Source: Elephas maximus indicus (lineage: Eukaryota > Chordata > Mammalia > Proboscidea > Elephantidae). Taken from it: a stretch of DNA of 64,000 bases. Of this stretch, positions 13,401 through 24,729 are shown piece after piece. A model generated the notes under the pieces. That model was given only the letters and a program-made list of their open reading frames with translations, made no database searches and had not been told where the DNA came from. Numbering within the stretch: the first letter of the stretch is position 1; every line of letters starts with the position of its first letter. Both the position numbers and the translations under genes were made by a program. Where the stretch lies: NCBI RefSeq assembly GCF_024166365.1, contig NC_064825.1:107460480-107524479 (forward strand). Reading direction: 5' to 3'.

Positions 13401-14255
13401 CATCCTCATTGGATTCTCTGAATTTCTTTATTCCATCCTTAATGTCTTCTATAATCCAGTCTTTTCTGAGCAGAGTATTGTTCAGTTTCCAAGTGTTTGA
13501 TTTCTTTTCCCTGCTTTTCCTGTTATTGATTTCCACTTTTATGGCCTTATGGTCAGAGAAAATGCTTTGTAATATTTCGATGTTTTGGATTCTGCTAAGG
13601 CTTGCTTTATGACCTAATATGTGGTCTATTCTAGAGAATGTTCATGTGCACTAGAGAAGAAAGTATACATGGTTGCTGTTGGGTAGAGTGTTCTGCATAT
13701 GTCTACGAGGTCAAGTTGGTTGATTGTGGCATTTAGATCTTCCGTGTCTTTATTGGACTTCTTTCTTGATGTCCTGTCCTTCACCAAAAGTGGTGTGTTG
13801 AAGTCTCCTACTATTATTGTGGAGCTGTCTATCTCACTTTTCAATGCTGATAGAGTTTGTTTTCTGTATCTTGCAGCCCTGTCATTGGGTGCAGAAGTAT
13901 TCAATATGGGAATATCTTCTTGGTGTATTCTGCCTTTAATCATTATATAGTTTCCTTCCTTATCCTTTTTGATGGATTTAACTTTAAAGTCTATTTTGTC
14001 AGAAATCACTACTGCCACTCCTGCTCTTTTTTGATTGTTGTTCACGTGATATATTTTTTTCCATCCTTTGAGTTTTAGTTTGTTTGTGTTTCTAAGTCTA
14101 AGGTGTGTCTTTTGTGTGCTGCGTATAGACGGATCTTGTTTTTTAATCCATTCTGCCACTCTCTGTCTCTTTATTGGTGCATGTAGTCCATTTACATTCA
14201 GGATAATTATGGATAGGTATGAATTTTTTTTTTTTTATGAATTTAGTGCTATCAT
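10400..14255 (-). pseudogene. L1 ORF2 remnant, whole length, frameshifted
   Basis: ORF2p normally nicks target DNA and reverse-transcribes the L1 RNA. From the ATG at 14,255 the endonuclease runs to about 13,626 with GDFN intact ('STIIVGDFNTPLL'). A linker at 13,075-13,536 leads to the reverse transcriptase. That domain starts at 12,531-12,965 with '[17 protein letters not shown]' and continues at 11,946-12,467 with '[11 protein letters not shown]', '[12 protein letters not shown]' and the catalytic FADDM. A further piece, 11,403-11,804, has '[15 protein letters not shown]'. The C-terminal Cys-rich part lies near 10.4-11.3 kb. At least four breaks separate the pieces. The family is certain and the copy is inactive. 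Confidence 0.92.
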
Positions 14256-14699
14256 TTTGATGTCTTTTTTTTGTGTGTCGTTGACAGTTTCTTTTTCCCA
14301 CTTGATTTTATGTGCTGAGTAGATATTCTTTATATATTGTCCTTTCCTCATATTTGTTGTTCTTGATTTTGTTTCTGCTGAGTCTGTATTTTTCCCTTGT
14401 ATTTTGTTTTTATGAGTAGGATAGTTTGTCTCCTTTGTGGCTACCTTATTATTTACCAGTATTTTTCTAAATTGAAAACTAACTTTTATTTCTTTGTATC
14501 ACCGTATCTTCCTCTCGATATGGAAAGTATATGATTACATTTCTTCATCTCTTTTTATTATTTTACTGTTGCCTTCTTTTATGTAATAACATCACTGTTA
14601 CCCTGTTTTGGGCTTTTTTTTTTAATAATCTTGCTTTGTTTTTTTGGATTTCCCTGTCTGGGTTGACTTCTGGCTGCTCTGCGCAGTGTTCTAGTCTTG

Positions 14700-15729
14700 G
14701 GTTGATACCTGATATTATTGATTTTCTAACCAAAGAACTCCCTTTAGTATTTCTTGTAGTTTTGGTTTGTTTTTTATGATTTCCCTCAACTTGTATTTAT
14801 CTGGAAATGTCTTAATTTCACCTTCATATTTAAGAGACAGTTTTGATGGATATATGAATCTTCACAGACATTTTTTTCCTTCAATTCTTTAAATATATCA
14901 TTCCATTGCCTTCTTGCCTGCATGGTTTCTGCTGAGTAGTCTGACCTTATTCTTATTGGCTCTCCTTTGTAGGTGACTTTTTGTTTATCCCTTGCTGATC
15001 TTATAATTCTCTCTTTATCTTTGGTTTTGGCAAGCTTGATTATAATATGTCTTGGTGACTTTCTTTTAAGATCTACCTTATGTGGAGTTCAATGAACATC
15101 TTGGATAGATATCTTCTCATCTTTCACAATATCAGGGAAGTTTTCTGCCAACAAATCTTCAACAATTTTCTCTGTATTTTCTGTTATCCCTCCCTGTTCT
15201 GGTACTCCAATCACTTGTAGGTTATTTCTCTTGATAGAATCCCACATGATTCTTAAGGTTTCTTCATTTTTGTTAATTCTTTTATCTGATTTGATTTCAA
15301 ATACATTAGTGCCAAGTGATTTATCTTCGAGTTCTGAAATTCTAGCTTCTACTTGCTCAATTCTGCTCCTCTGACTTTCTACTGAGTTGTCTACTTCTGT
15401 AATTTTATTGTTAATCTTCTGAATTTCTGATTGCTGTCTGTCTATGGATTTTTCCAGCTTATTAAACTTTTCATTATGTTCCTGAATAATCTTTCTAATT
15501 TCTTCAATTGCTTTATCTGTGTGTTCCTTGGCTGTTCTGCTTATTGCCTCATTTCCTTCCTGATGTCTTGAAGGGATGTGTATATTAAACTTTTATATTC
15601 TGCAACTGTTAATTCCAGGAATGCACTTTCATGTAGCTGATCCCTGGATTCTTTGTTTTGAGAACGTGTTGAGGTGATCGTGGTCTGTTTCTTTATGTGA
15701 CTCGATATTGACTGTTGCCTCCGAGCCAT
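14700..15729 (-). pseudogene. L1 ORF1 remnant
   Basis: The ATG at 15,729 starts 'MARRQQSISSHIKKQTTI' and stays open to 15,541 (62 residues). It then breaks, with Gln/Glu/Lys-rich coiled-coil text to about 15.3 kb and RNA-binding domain text to about 14.7 kb on the minus strand. It matches the ORF1 start of the plus-strand L1 at 5,453. The end is approximate. Confidence 0.75.
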
Positions 15730-17005
15730 CTATAAGTTATTGTATTAGTTTATGCTTGCTTACTGTGTCATAGCTGCTTGCTTTGTTTTGTTTTGGTATA
15801 CCCCTATGGGTTGCTTGAGGAGCTATAATGATTTTTTTCACCTTTGGGGCTCTGGTGTCCTGTCCCCAGCTGGATAGAACTGTTATCAGGTATATAAGTC
15901 TAGGAGTCCATTCAGTTTGTTTGTATGAATTCAGCTCAGGTTTCCAGGTAGCCGATATCAAGTGTGTGGTAAAGGCTCTGTCCTACAGTCTTAGAGGGGT
16001 AGGGGTGATTGGCATATATACCGGTATCTGATTGCAGCAGGGGGTCAGGCTCTGAACAAGGCAGGGGACTGAGAACCAACTCCCAAGTGTCTCTGAGGAA
16101 TACCCGTCTGTGTTCCCTAGAGCTTGCTAGTGGGTGGGTTCTACAGAGGGACCATGGGCACCCAAAGTTTTCAGTTGTAAGGACTGGGAGTTACCAGTTA
16201 TCTTTGGACGCCTGTCATGGGTCTCTCGGTGACCTGTGTGGATCTGTCAGTCCTAAGGCCCCTGTTGTGGGTAGGTGAGGACCTTGTTTAATAGGCAAAG
16301 CAGTGTCAAATGTCACATTCCCACCTCTCCATTGCACAGCTGTAATGGTTGGAGTTTGCCAACAAGGGCCTATTCTCCCAAAATAGGCCCACACAGGTCC
16401 ACGCAGAAGGGAAAGGTGCTCAAGACCCATGGATGGTTTATGCCTGGGCAGGAGCCGCTTCTGTCCAGAGCTCCCCTGGTTAAGGGAGCTAGCAAATTAT
16501 CTTTTCCCCCGAGTTGCAAATGCTTTCCTTCCTCAATGCTGGGATGATGGCTCTAGGTGCTCACCAGGGTCTATCTCAGGCCCATGGATTCAGCTGCTGA
16601 AGCCGGCTTGGGGGTGGGAGGGCACAGTAATGTACACATAAGTACTTGGCTTTTGCTAAGAATGCCATTCTCCTCAGGTTTGGAGGTATGAGTGGGCTGT
16701 GTGCCTGGCTGCTTCTCCCTGAGGAAACTGGGGCCGAACGCTAGTACCAGCCTGCCACTGCTACCACTGCTGCCGCTCCAGGAATGGTGCCTGAGAGCCC
16801 CCCACGATTCAGGTCCAGCAACCCCTCTCTACTTCTGAACAGCCTCTTTCTCCCCCTGCCCCTCAGTTCATTGTTTAAGCTTGCCTTTGATGCTCTGGGC
16901 TCCCAGCTTGTCACAAATATACTAGTTTCATTTGTTTTTTTGGGTCTTTGTTGTAAAGAGGGTTCGATAGCTGTGTCTGTCTATTCCGCCTTCTTGGCTC
17001 CGCCT
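15730..17005 (-). promoter_or_regulatory. L1 5' UTR, former internal promoter
   Basis: About 1.3 kb of fairly GC-rich, non-coding text between the L1 5' end and ORF1, as expected for an L1 promoter region. The first bases read CCAAGAAGGCGG, so the YY1-type core AAGATGG seen in the plus-strand L1 is altered here. Small open frames within it have no known product. Confidence 0.6.
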
Positions 17006-18560
17006 CAAACAAATTATTTTTTAAAGTATTTACTTCAATTTAATTTTCCAGTAGCAGATTTGAATGTTCCAGTTCCTCCTCATACTTACCAAATACCTGA
17101 TATTCTAATAGATGTATAGACTTATGTGATTAATGTCTTAACTTGAAATTCATTAATGAATAATGAACTGAACATTTTTTATGTGCTTATATGCCAGCTG
17201 AATATATTCTTTAGATAAGTTATTGTTCATTTTTATGAGCATATTTATGGACTACTTTTCTTTTCTCTGTTTTTTCTTTTATCTTTCCTTCTTTTTGGGT
17301 TTTGAGATCTCTGTATATGTTATGGACACAAGTCACTTATAAGATATATTATTTGAAAATATTATGTCTCAGAACATAACTTTTTTTTCATACAAGTGCC
17401 TTTTGAAGAGCAGACATTTTAGTATTTGATGGGGCCAAACTTTTTGTGGTTTTTGCTTTTGGTCTTATACCTATGAAACCCTGCTATGTATCTATAGAGT
17501 CAATGTAAGCTCACTTAAAATCAAAATAGGCTTTTTTTTTTTAATAAACTAATAAGTTGAAAGTAATTTCACAAATAAATGCTAAGTTAGCTTTTTAGTT
17601 CTGTAATTGTATTGAAGGTTCTTTTAGATTTTTTGCATAAAAAAATCATGTCATCTATCAATAGAAAAAAGCTTTCCTTCTTCCTTGCCAATCTGGATGC
17701 TTTCCCTTTATTTATTTATTTTTTATTGCCTTATTGTATTGGTTAGAGAGTACAGTAAAATGTTGAATAAATTTGGCAAGAGTAGATTTAATTGCTTTGT
17801 TCCAGGTCTTACTGAGAATGTATTCAGTCTCTCATATCATGTATGATGGTAGCTGTAGGTTATTCATGGGTGCCTTTTATCAGTTTGAGAAAGTTCCATT
17901 TTAATACTAGTTTGCTCAAAGTTTTATCACAATTATTGGGGCTTTTAAAATATTTTTGTGTATCTATTATTATGACGTATGTCATTTCTAATATGTTATG
18001 GTGAATGTCACTAATTGATTTTTTAATATAAAACTAACCATGTATTTCTGGAGGACATCTAATTTGGTGTGTTATTGTCTTCACAGAAAACCTGGTGGCA
18101 TAGTGTTTAAGAGCTATGTCTGCTAACTGAAAAGTGGACAGTTCAAATCCACCAGGTGCTCCTTGGAAACTCTATGGGCAGTTCTACTCTGATCTATAGG
18201 ATCGCTATGTGTTGGCATTGACCCAACGGCAACGGCAATGGGTTTATTGTCTTCACATATTGCCAGATTGAATTTCTTAAATTTTTCTTTAGATTTTACA
18301 CATATGTGTCTGTTGTTTTCTTTACTTTTAATGCTTTGTCTGTGTTTGATATCAGGGTAAAGCTATCTTCATACTGAAAAAGGGAATATACTCTCCTCTT
18401 CAGTGTTGTGGAAGAGTTTATGGAGAACTGGCTAGTTCTTTTTCCCTAAATGATTAATAGAATTTCCCAGTAGAGGCATTTGGCCCTTATTAGGAATACG
18501 GAGTATTTTAAATTTAAGTTTCCATTATGATATCCACTTTATCAATTTTTTTTTTTCTCT
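17006..18560 (-). mobile_element. Old L1 ORF2 fragment (block copy 1)
   Basis: Diverged L1 ORF2 text on the minus strand, read from phrases such as 'tatcatgtatgatggtagct' and 'tagagagtacagtaaaatg' that correspond to the reverse transcriptase. It is shared, in the same order, with 29,555-30,900 and 61,090-62,250. A SINE interrupts it at 18,086. No frame survives. Confidence 0.8.
18086..18243 (+). mobile_element. AfroSINE with 14-bp target-site duplication
   Basis: A complete SINE flanked by 'ttattgtcttcaca' at 18,072-18,085 and again at 18,244-18,257. The related block at 30,595 has the unfilled site ('ctattgtctttacatattg'). The insertion therefore came after the two blocks separated. Confidence 0.93.
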
Positions 18561-19135
18561 AGTGTTTTCTAGTCTCCATACACATGGAAATATATCATGT
18601 CCCTCCTTGCATGGTCCTAACCTAAAACTCTGATTGGATTTGTTTTTATAGACAACCTTAATGTATCTAAAATTTATGTTATCTCATTGCAAATTTTTTA
18701 AAAGTTAAAAGAGTAAAATAAGAAAATATGCATGGAAAATTAGGAGGGAATATGGAGCAACTATGTTCAGAAACTGTGACAAATATATAATATGCTTTTT
18801 ATCACACCTCACTCACTAGAAACACAGCATAGTCCAAACCATGGGTTATCTACTTTGCTTCTTCCAAGCAGAATAATTGAAATGATGAAATCAAAAAATA
18901 GATCCTTCTCAAAATATAGTGTGTAATCATATTACCAAAATTTAAGACATTTTAGGGAAAAAAAATACAGAGAAGACCTAACCCATCATAAAATAGACCT
19001 CTTATGTAAGGATACATAAACTATTAGAAAATGACTTCTAAACAAGAGTAACTTGTTTTTCTAGAGAGATAAGGATAACAATCTATGAGACAAAAGCATA
19101 CAATTAGGAGCCAATATCAATTTGGTAGAGAAAAA
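18561..19135. other. Block-copy DNA without recognised genes
   Basis: The end of the old L1 trace and unassigned AT-rich DNA. It is shared with 30,900-31,480; for example 'gaaacacagcatagtcc' occurs in both. The stretch 'ggagggaatatggagcaact' near 18,743 also recurs at 31,106 and, changed, at 62,322. Confidence 0.6.
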
Positions 19136-19215
19136 ATGAACAAAAACTTGGAAACTTCTATGACTGACCTCAATAAATTTATCTTAACTGGTATATCAGG
19201 CAAACTGGCTGATTT
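19136..19215 (+). pseudogene. Possible OR N-terminal fragment
   Basis: The translation from the ATG at 19,136 is 'MNKNLETSMTDLNKFILTG', like the start of an OR8-type receptor. The intact gene nearby starts [16 protein letters not shown]. Most differences across 'LNKFILTGI' fall at third positions. Likeness stops after about 27 residues, and no membrane segments follow. It may be an eroded OR start or chance. The same segment recurs at 19,878, 31,484 and 52,345. Confidence 0.35.
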
Positions 19216-19490
19216 AGACAAAACCAGATACCCAGCTGATCCTGTTGAATGCAATAACTCTATTTTGTTACTGTTTTTTATTATCATTATAATATAATAA
19301 TAATAAAAAATAATAACAATGTAAACAGACTCTAATGGCTCATATATGAAAATAAAGGCATTGATGATGAAAGGGAGTGTTTTCAAGGTTTAGAGAGTGG
19401 ACATTTGAATAGATTTCAGATGACTGAGTACTTCAAATCATTCCACCATACTGAGCTTTATTCCAATCAAAATAAGCCACCCCGGGGAAG

Positions 19491-19655
19491 ATTAAAAAGA
19501 AAAAAGTTGCCATCCAGTTGATTTTGACTCATAGCAACCCTATAGGACAGTGTAGAATTGACCCGTAGTGTTTCAAAGGAGCACCTGGTGAATTCAAACT
19601 GCCGACCTTTTGGTTAGCAGCTGTAGCTCTTAACCACTACACCGGCTGAGTTTCC
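19491..19655 (-). mobile_element. AfroSINE, reverse orientation
   Basis: Tail at the left ('gttgattttgactcatagca') and tRNA-like head at the right ('ttaaccactacaccgg'). The left flank 'gccaccccggggaagat' matches that of the SINE at 31,846, so this insertion is older than the block duplication. Confidence 0.9.
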
Positions 19656-19877
19656 AATGAAAATATAGTGCATAATAAATATTCACCAATGTTTTGGAAA
19701 ATCAAACAAATGAAAGAGAGGCAGCAAGCTTAACTCATCATAAAATATCCTGCTACACAAAGAAATACACAAAAAAATTGAACAGTTTTTGAATTTTTTC
19801 ATATAGATGAGAAAAGATTTTTAAAAAATGGAAGAAAAACTAAAATTATTAAAAAAAAATCAGCAGGGAAAGAATTC

Positions 19878-19945
19878 CAAACCTAGAAGCCTCTATGGTT
19901 GGCCTCAAGAAATTTATCTAAATTGGTATATATTCTGATCTAGGC
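19878..19945 (+). pseudogene. Second copy of the possible OR N-terminal fragment
   Basis: 'ctcaagaaatttatctaaat' and its surroundings repeat the segment at 19,136, with an in-frame stop (KFI*IGI). The flanks also match: 19,990-20,130 resembles 19,330-19,445. This suggests a local tandem duplication of about 740 bp. Confidence 0.3.
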
Positions 19946-20398
19946 AAAATGGGTTGATTAAAACAAAGTCAGATGCAGAGCTGAACCAGCAAATTGCTAA
20001 ATGGCAAGATATGTTGAATTAACAGATTTACAAGTGAAAGTAAATGCATTGATGAGTAAAGAGTGAAGCTTCAAGGTCTGGAATGGGGCATATGAGCAAA
20101 TTCAGGTAACTGAGTACTTCAAATCATCACACACACTGACAGTCCTTGCCACCTGGCTTGAATCTAATAGCCCCCCTCAGAAGACTATGAAGGCTACAAC
20201 AGAAGGCAAGGGTTACACAAACATACACATACACAAACACAAGTGGTGATGCTGCAAAATTTATTCTAAGAGTTCAAGAAACACCTGAATCATTATAACA
20301 CCACTTTTGTACCTAGTACTTTTTCCCCACACCAATTCAGCATACCTACCCAATTTTTTTGCCTGATTTCATGGTTCCCAGCATATTTTCCAAAAAGC

Positions 20399-20581
20399 TT
20401 ATCAACCCACTGCCATCAAATTGATTCCAACTCATAGCAACCTTATAGGCCAGTGTAGAACTCCCCACAGGGTTTCCAAGGCTGTAAATCTTTACAGAAG
20501 CCAACTGCCACATCTTTCTCTCGCATTGCTAACCTTTCAGTTAGCAGCAGAGCACTTTAAACACTGTGCCACATGACTCCA
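20399..20581 (-). mobile_element. AfroSINE variant, reverse orientation
   Basis: The longer variant with the extra middle 'ggctgtaaatctttacagaa'. It is shared with the SINE at 52,858, so it predates the duplication. It lies between the OR 3' flank and the older flank. Confidence 0.88.
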
Positions 20582-20806
20582 ACACATTCTTCTGTACCAC
20601 AAAACTGACTTAATTATTATGTTGATGATTCCTGTATCCATTTCAAGGAAGGCAATGATTTTTACTCTTTTATTCATCAATGTATTTATAGCACTTAGTA
20701 GAGTGACTGCCACATAGAAGGCACTTTACAAATAAATGTCGCATATATTTGTGCTTGCTATTCCTATTGGAGGTACACAGACAAGGTTTGAAGTCTATGA
20801 TGCAAT

Positions 20807-21775
20807 TTATAGGAACCATATGGTACATCGAACTGTAGAAAATATACTGCTTATTTTTTTCCATGTCCTATCTAGGGCGAACTTTACCTCTTTATTCCTC
20901 AAGCTATAAATCAGAGGATTCAACATGGGGATAACCAGGGTGTAAAATATGGAAGCCACTTTATCAGTGTCAAAGGACTGACTGGTCTTGGGCTGCATGT
21001 ACATAAAGATTAAAGTCCCATAGAACATTACCACCACAGTCAGGTGGGATCCACAGGTGGAGAAGGCCTTGTGCCTTCCCTCAGCTGAGTTCATCTTGAG
21101 AATGGCTACAAGAACCAGTACGTAAGAAACAAGAACTATCAGGAGAGATGAAATTAAATCAAAAGCTGCTAAGATATGAATGATCAATTTGATTTCATGT
21201 GTGTTTGAGCAGAGCAAAGATAACAAGGGGAGACTGTCACAGTAGAAATGACTGATGACATTGTAGCCACAAAAGCATAAATTAAAAATCTTTATGGTGA
21301 TGAAAAGAGATACAAATATGCTGTTAAGATAAGTGGTTACCACCAAAACCCAACATATCCTTTGTGACATGATGACTGTGTAGAGCAGAGGGTTACAAAT
21401 AGCCACGTAACGGTCGTATGACATTGCTGACAGAATAAAAAGTTCACTAGTTATAAACACAAAAAGGAAAGCCAGCTGTGTAGCACAAAAATAACAGGAG
21501 ATTGTATTTTCATCCACAACAAAATTTACCAACATTTTGGGTCCCACAGCTGTTGAATAACCAAGATCAGTGATAGCCAGGTGTCTGAGAAAAAAATACA
21601 TGGGAGTTTGTAGCTTGGAGTCCATCTTGGTGAGGATGTTGATGCCCAAGTTGCCCGCCACTGAGATGATGTAGATGATCAGGAACAGCTCGAACAATGG
21701 CGCCTGCAGGTCTGGGCGGTCTGTTATTCCAGTCAGAATGAATTCATTCAGCGCTGTTAGATTGTGTTTGTCCAT
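20807..21775 (-). CDS. OR8K: Olfactory receptor, OR8K-like, intact
   Basis: A class II odorant receptor, a seven-helix membrane protein that signals through a Gs-type G protein in olfactory cilia. The single 322-residue exon is uninterrupted. Seen in order: an Asn glycosylation site (NLT, residues 5-7), GN at 41-42 in helix 1, PMYFFLRHLA at 58-67, conserved Cys97 ahead of helix 3, MSYDRYVAIC at 118-127, SHFYCD with Cys179, KAFSTCGSHLTVV at 236-248, and PMLNPLIYSLRN at 283-294. The ATG at 21,775 gives the usual MDKHNLT start; the same start is kept in the paralogues. The C-terminus is longer than usual: the codon that is a TGA stop in the paralogue at 53.3 kb is CGA here, adding seven residues before TAA. 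No signal peptide is expected. It is the best candidate for a working gene in the window. Confidence 0.95.
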   Translation of the reverse strand: MDKHNLTALNEFILTGITDRPDLQAPLFELFLIIYIISVAGNLGINILTKMDSKLQTPMYFFLRHLAITDLGYSTAVGPKMLVNFVVDENTISCYFCATQLAFLFVFITSELFILSAMSYDRYVAICNPLLYTVIMSQRICWVLVVTTYLNSIFVSLFITIKIFNLCFCGYNVISHFYCDSLPLLSLLCSNTHEIKLIIHILAAFDLISSLLIVLVSYVLVLVAILKMNSAEGRHKAFSTCGSHLTVVVMFYGTLIFMYMQPKTSQSFDTDKVASIFYTLVIPMLNPLIYSLRNKEVKFALDRTWKKISSIFSTVRCTIWFL

Positions 21776-22245
21776 CTAGGCCTATCTGGAAACCTATTCT
21801 GGATGGAAACATTCAGCATAGTCAATAGTCTTTATGTAGTATCATTTAGTAGATTTCCACATACAAAGCCAGTATACTGAATAAATAAGTTAAATCCCAG
21901 CTTTCTAATACAGGTAGCTGAAAATAAATCCATCTCCCACAATTGACTCAATGGCACCTAAAGACAATGACAACACTTAGAAATAGAGATAGAGGGAGAT
22001 GGATAGGGAGAGAGGAACAGAGGAGAGAGAGAGAGAGCTAACTGGTTATCATTTGGGGAAAATTTTCTCCCCACAGAACATTTGTCAATGTCTGGGACAT
22101 TTTGGATGTCACACTAGGAGAAGGATACTACTGATATCTAATAGAGGCCTGGGATATTACTAAACACTCTACTGCATACAGGGCAACTCCCCAAAACGCA
22201 AAATTTCTAGCCCAAAATGTCAATAGGGCCAAAGTTGAGAAATTC
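21776..22245. other. OR upstream flank with GA-rich tract
   Basis: Non-coding sequence upstream of the receptor on its strand, including a purine run at 21,981-22,040. Matching sequence lies upstream of the paralogue at 54,259-54,750 and, in part, at 33,627-33,780. An upstream untranslated exon is usual for OR genes but cannot be placed by eye. Confidence 0.55.
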
Positions 22246-22378
22246 TGATATAGATATCGATGTAGATGTATATGTGGGTGTAGATATATAGATTTACTTA
22301 TGCTTATATAGATATACATATATATTTAGATATACATATAGATAAACATATATACATACATATATACATATGCATACA
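22246..22378. repeat. AT/GATA-like simple repeat
   Basis: Low-complexity run of TATA, GATA and TACATA units. An equivalent run lies at 54,757-54,836 in the other block copy. Confidence 0.85.
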
Positions 22379-23184
22379 TGAATTAAAAATAAAGTTAAAA
22401 TTTTAGGTGTTAGGTACATGGATGGTTACTAAACATTTTGTCGTTTATAAAATGACAATCACATGATGACATTTCCAAAATTATAATACACGTGTTAATT
22501 ATATTATAAAAATTTTGAAGTGCAAATTCCCAAAATGTATGGAAACGTTTTAATATGCCTTACTTCAAAACATAGTCCTTTGAAAGCCCTTGTGCCACAG
22601 GTGATACAGGCTGAAACAACACGTTTGACAAGTATTAAACACGTGTATTAAAAAGGAAAATCTAGAAGATTGAGGTGGGGATTATTTGTCTGTATACAGG
22701 GAAATATCCCAGGTGATAGACACATGCAGATATAGTCTCTGTTTTACTTCCACTTCTGGGTTATCTAATAAGATATTTAATATCTTTATTCACATCTTCA
22801 AAATGGCTGCTTCCTTTCAGGGTTGTTGCATAGATAAATGAGGATTGTTTCAATGTGTTTATGGCATTGGGAAATAGCTCTCAAATGTCAAGTACATAAT
22901 GCTTTTGTTGTTTTTAAAATGAGGACAGTAAGTTGCCTGAAATGAGTTTTCTTTACATATGCATATATAAATTCTATTTGTTTGACTTAACTTCTCCACC
23001 AGGGTTATGATGATGAGTAGGTTGAGTAGTGTGTTATCTGTGTTACTGACCCTTAGCCATTCCCTACCCCAAGCTCGACTCCATGACTAAAATTGGACTA
23101 TTAGTGTGCCAGTCTTTTGGATTACATATCTTCTATTTTACTTAAAAATATTCAATGTAAGTTTACTGTAGTGTAAATTTACTT

Positions 23185-24113
23185 ACAATATGTTCTCCCC
23201 TCAGGAAAGGTATGTGTTAGGGTTGTATCTTTTCACCATACTCAATCCATATGCTGAGTAAATAATCTGAGAAGTTCTACTATATGAAGAAGGACAGGGC
23301 ATAGGATTAGGGGAGGCTCATTAACATCCTGCATTATATAGGCACAATCTTTTTCCCCGAAAGTGAAGAGGAGTTCAAGCACTTACTGACAAAGATCAAA
23401 GAAGACAGTCTTCAGTATGTATTATGCCTCAACGTAAAGAAAATAAAAATCCTCACAATTGGACCAATAAGCAACATCATGATAAATGGAGAAAATATTG
23501 AAGTTGTCAAGGATTTCATTTTACTTGGACTCATGATCAACTCACAATTAGCACCCATGCAAGCAGCTGTCAAGAAATCAAATAACACACTGCATTGGGC
23601 AAATTTACTGTAAAAGACCTATCTCAAGCATTAAAAAGCAAAGACGTCACCTTGAAAGTTAAGGTGCGCCTGACCCAAACCATGCTGTTTTCAATTGCCT
23701 CATACTCATGGGAAAGCTGGACAATGATTAAGGAAGATGGAAGAAGAATTGATGGTGTTGGTGAAAAATATTGAATACACCTTGGACTTCCAGAAAAATG
23801 AACAAATCTGTCTTGGAAGAAATACACCCTTAATGCTCCTTAGAAGCAAGACGGTGAAGACTATGTCTCACATACTTTGGGCATGCTATTAGGAGGGATC
23901 AGTCCCTGGGGAAGGACTTCATTCTTGGTAAAACATAGAGTCAGTGAAAAAGAGGAAGACCCTCAATGAAGTGAATTGCCATAGTGGCTGCAACAACAGG
24001 CTTAAGCATGACAAAGATTTTGAGAATGGTGCAAGACTAGGCAGTGTTTTGTTCTGCTGTACTTAGGGCCCCTAGGAGTGGGAAGCTACTCGAGGGCACA
24101 TAACAACAACAAC
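23185..24113 (+). mobile_element. RTE LINE 3' fragment
   Basis: A 5'-truncated RTE copy starting in the reverse transcriptase near the RQGC motif ('ggtatgtgttagggttgtat'). It runs through the thumb and the C-terminal part to the 3' tail 'cacataacaacaacaacac'. A stretch around the YADD motif is rearranged. It is shared with 55,655-56,560, so it is older than the duplication. Frames are broken. Confidence 0.9.
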
Positions 24114-24729
24114 ACGTACTCACCTAGGGGCATTTTCACTATAACTAACATATACTAAGGTGTTTGCCACCAATTAGATATATTTTCCTGTGGAAAATCC
24201 TAAGATAGTGAGAGAAAATTTAAGCAAAAATTGAGAAATTGTGAGGTCACTGTCACTAATCTTAAATAATGAAGTGTCCTTAAAAAAATTTCTTTTGGAT
24301 AAAGAGTTCCTCTATTTTAAAGGAAAAGTTGGTTAAAATTGTTCAGGAGTATAAAGACAAAGGCACTGAGAAGATATACATGGATTCCTGGATTTTATCT
24401 CAATTCCTTCTATACATTAAGGACTTAGGTAGTTATCTGCAATATTGTATAGCACATAATGTATATAAACATAAGTATATTGAAATTAAAATGTATTACA
24501 CATCCCTAACAAACTACAGGTTAAAGAAACAAAATACTAGAGAAGGATGAAGATAGTTTAATGTAAAAGAATTAATGGTTTGAAATGATATTATTTACTA
24601 TGCAAATAACAGTACCAGCAGTCTCTGAGTCAGGAATAATCAAGCGAATAGAAAAATACAATATTATCATATTAAATTGTAAAAGGGTTACAGGGGAAAT
24701 ACACTACCTCATATAAAACATGGCTTATG
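24114..24729. other. Block-copy DNA without recognised genes
   Basis: AT-rich, shared with 56,560-57,380. The matching point at 24,505-24,525 lacks the SINE present at 56,955. Confidence 0.6.

Larger units (their letters stand above)
9404..17005 (-). mobile_element. L1 element, essentially full length
   Basis: On the minus strand the element runs from its 5' end at about 17,005 (GGCGGAGCCAAGAAGGCGGA) to a short A tail at about 9,404-9,413, roughly 7.6 kb. The order is 5' UTR of about 1.3 kb, ORF1 (15,729 down), ORF2 (14,255 to about 10.4 kb), and a 3' UTR of about 1 kb. Both ORFs are interrupted, but the pieces are longer than in the plus-strand L1, so it looks younger. No matching target-site duplication was found: the left flank is 'aattccaatgacat' and the right flank is 'tcaaacaaattatt'. 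Confidence 0.95.

Noticed and set aside
16009..17119. Open frames of 70-111 residues at the 5' end of the minus-strand L1
   Set aside because: They are in the GC-rich L1 5' UTR, and the last one crosses the element's end. No conserved protein is apparent.
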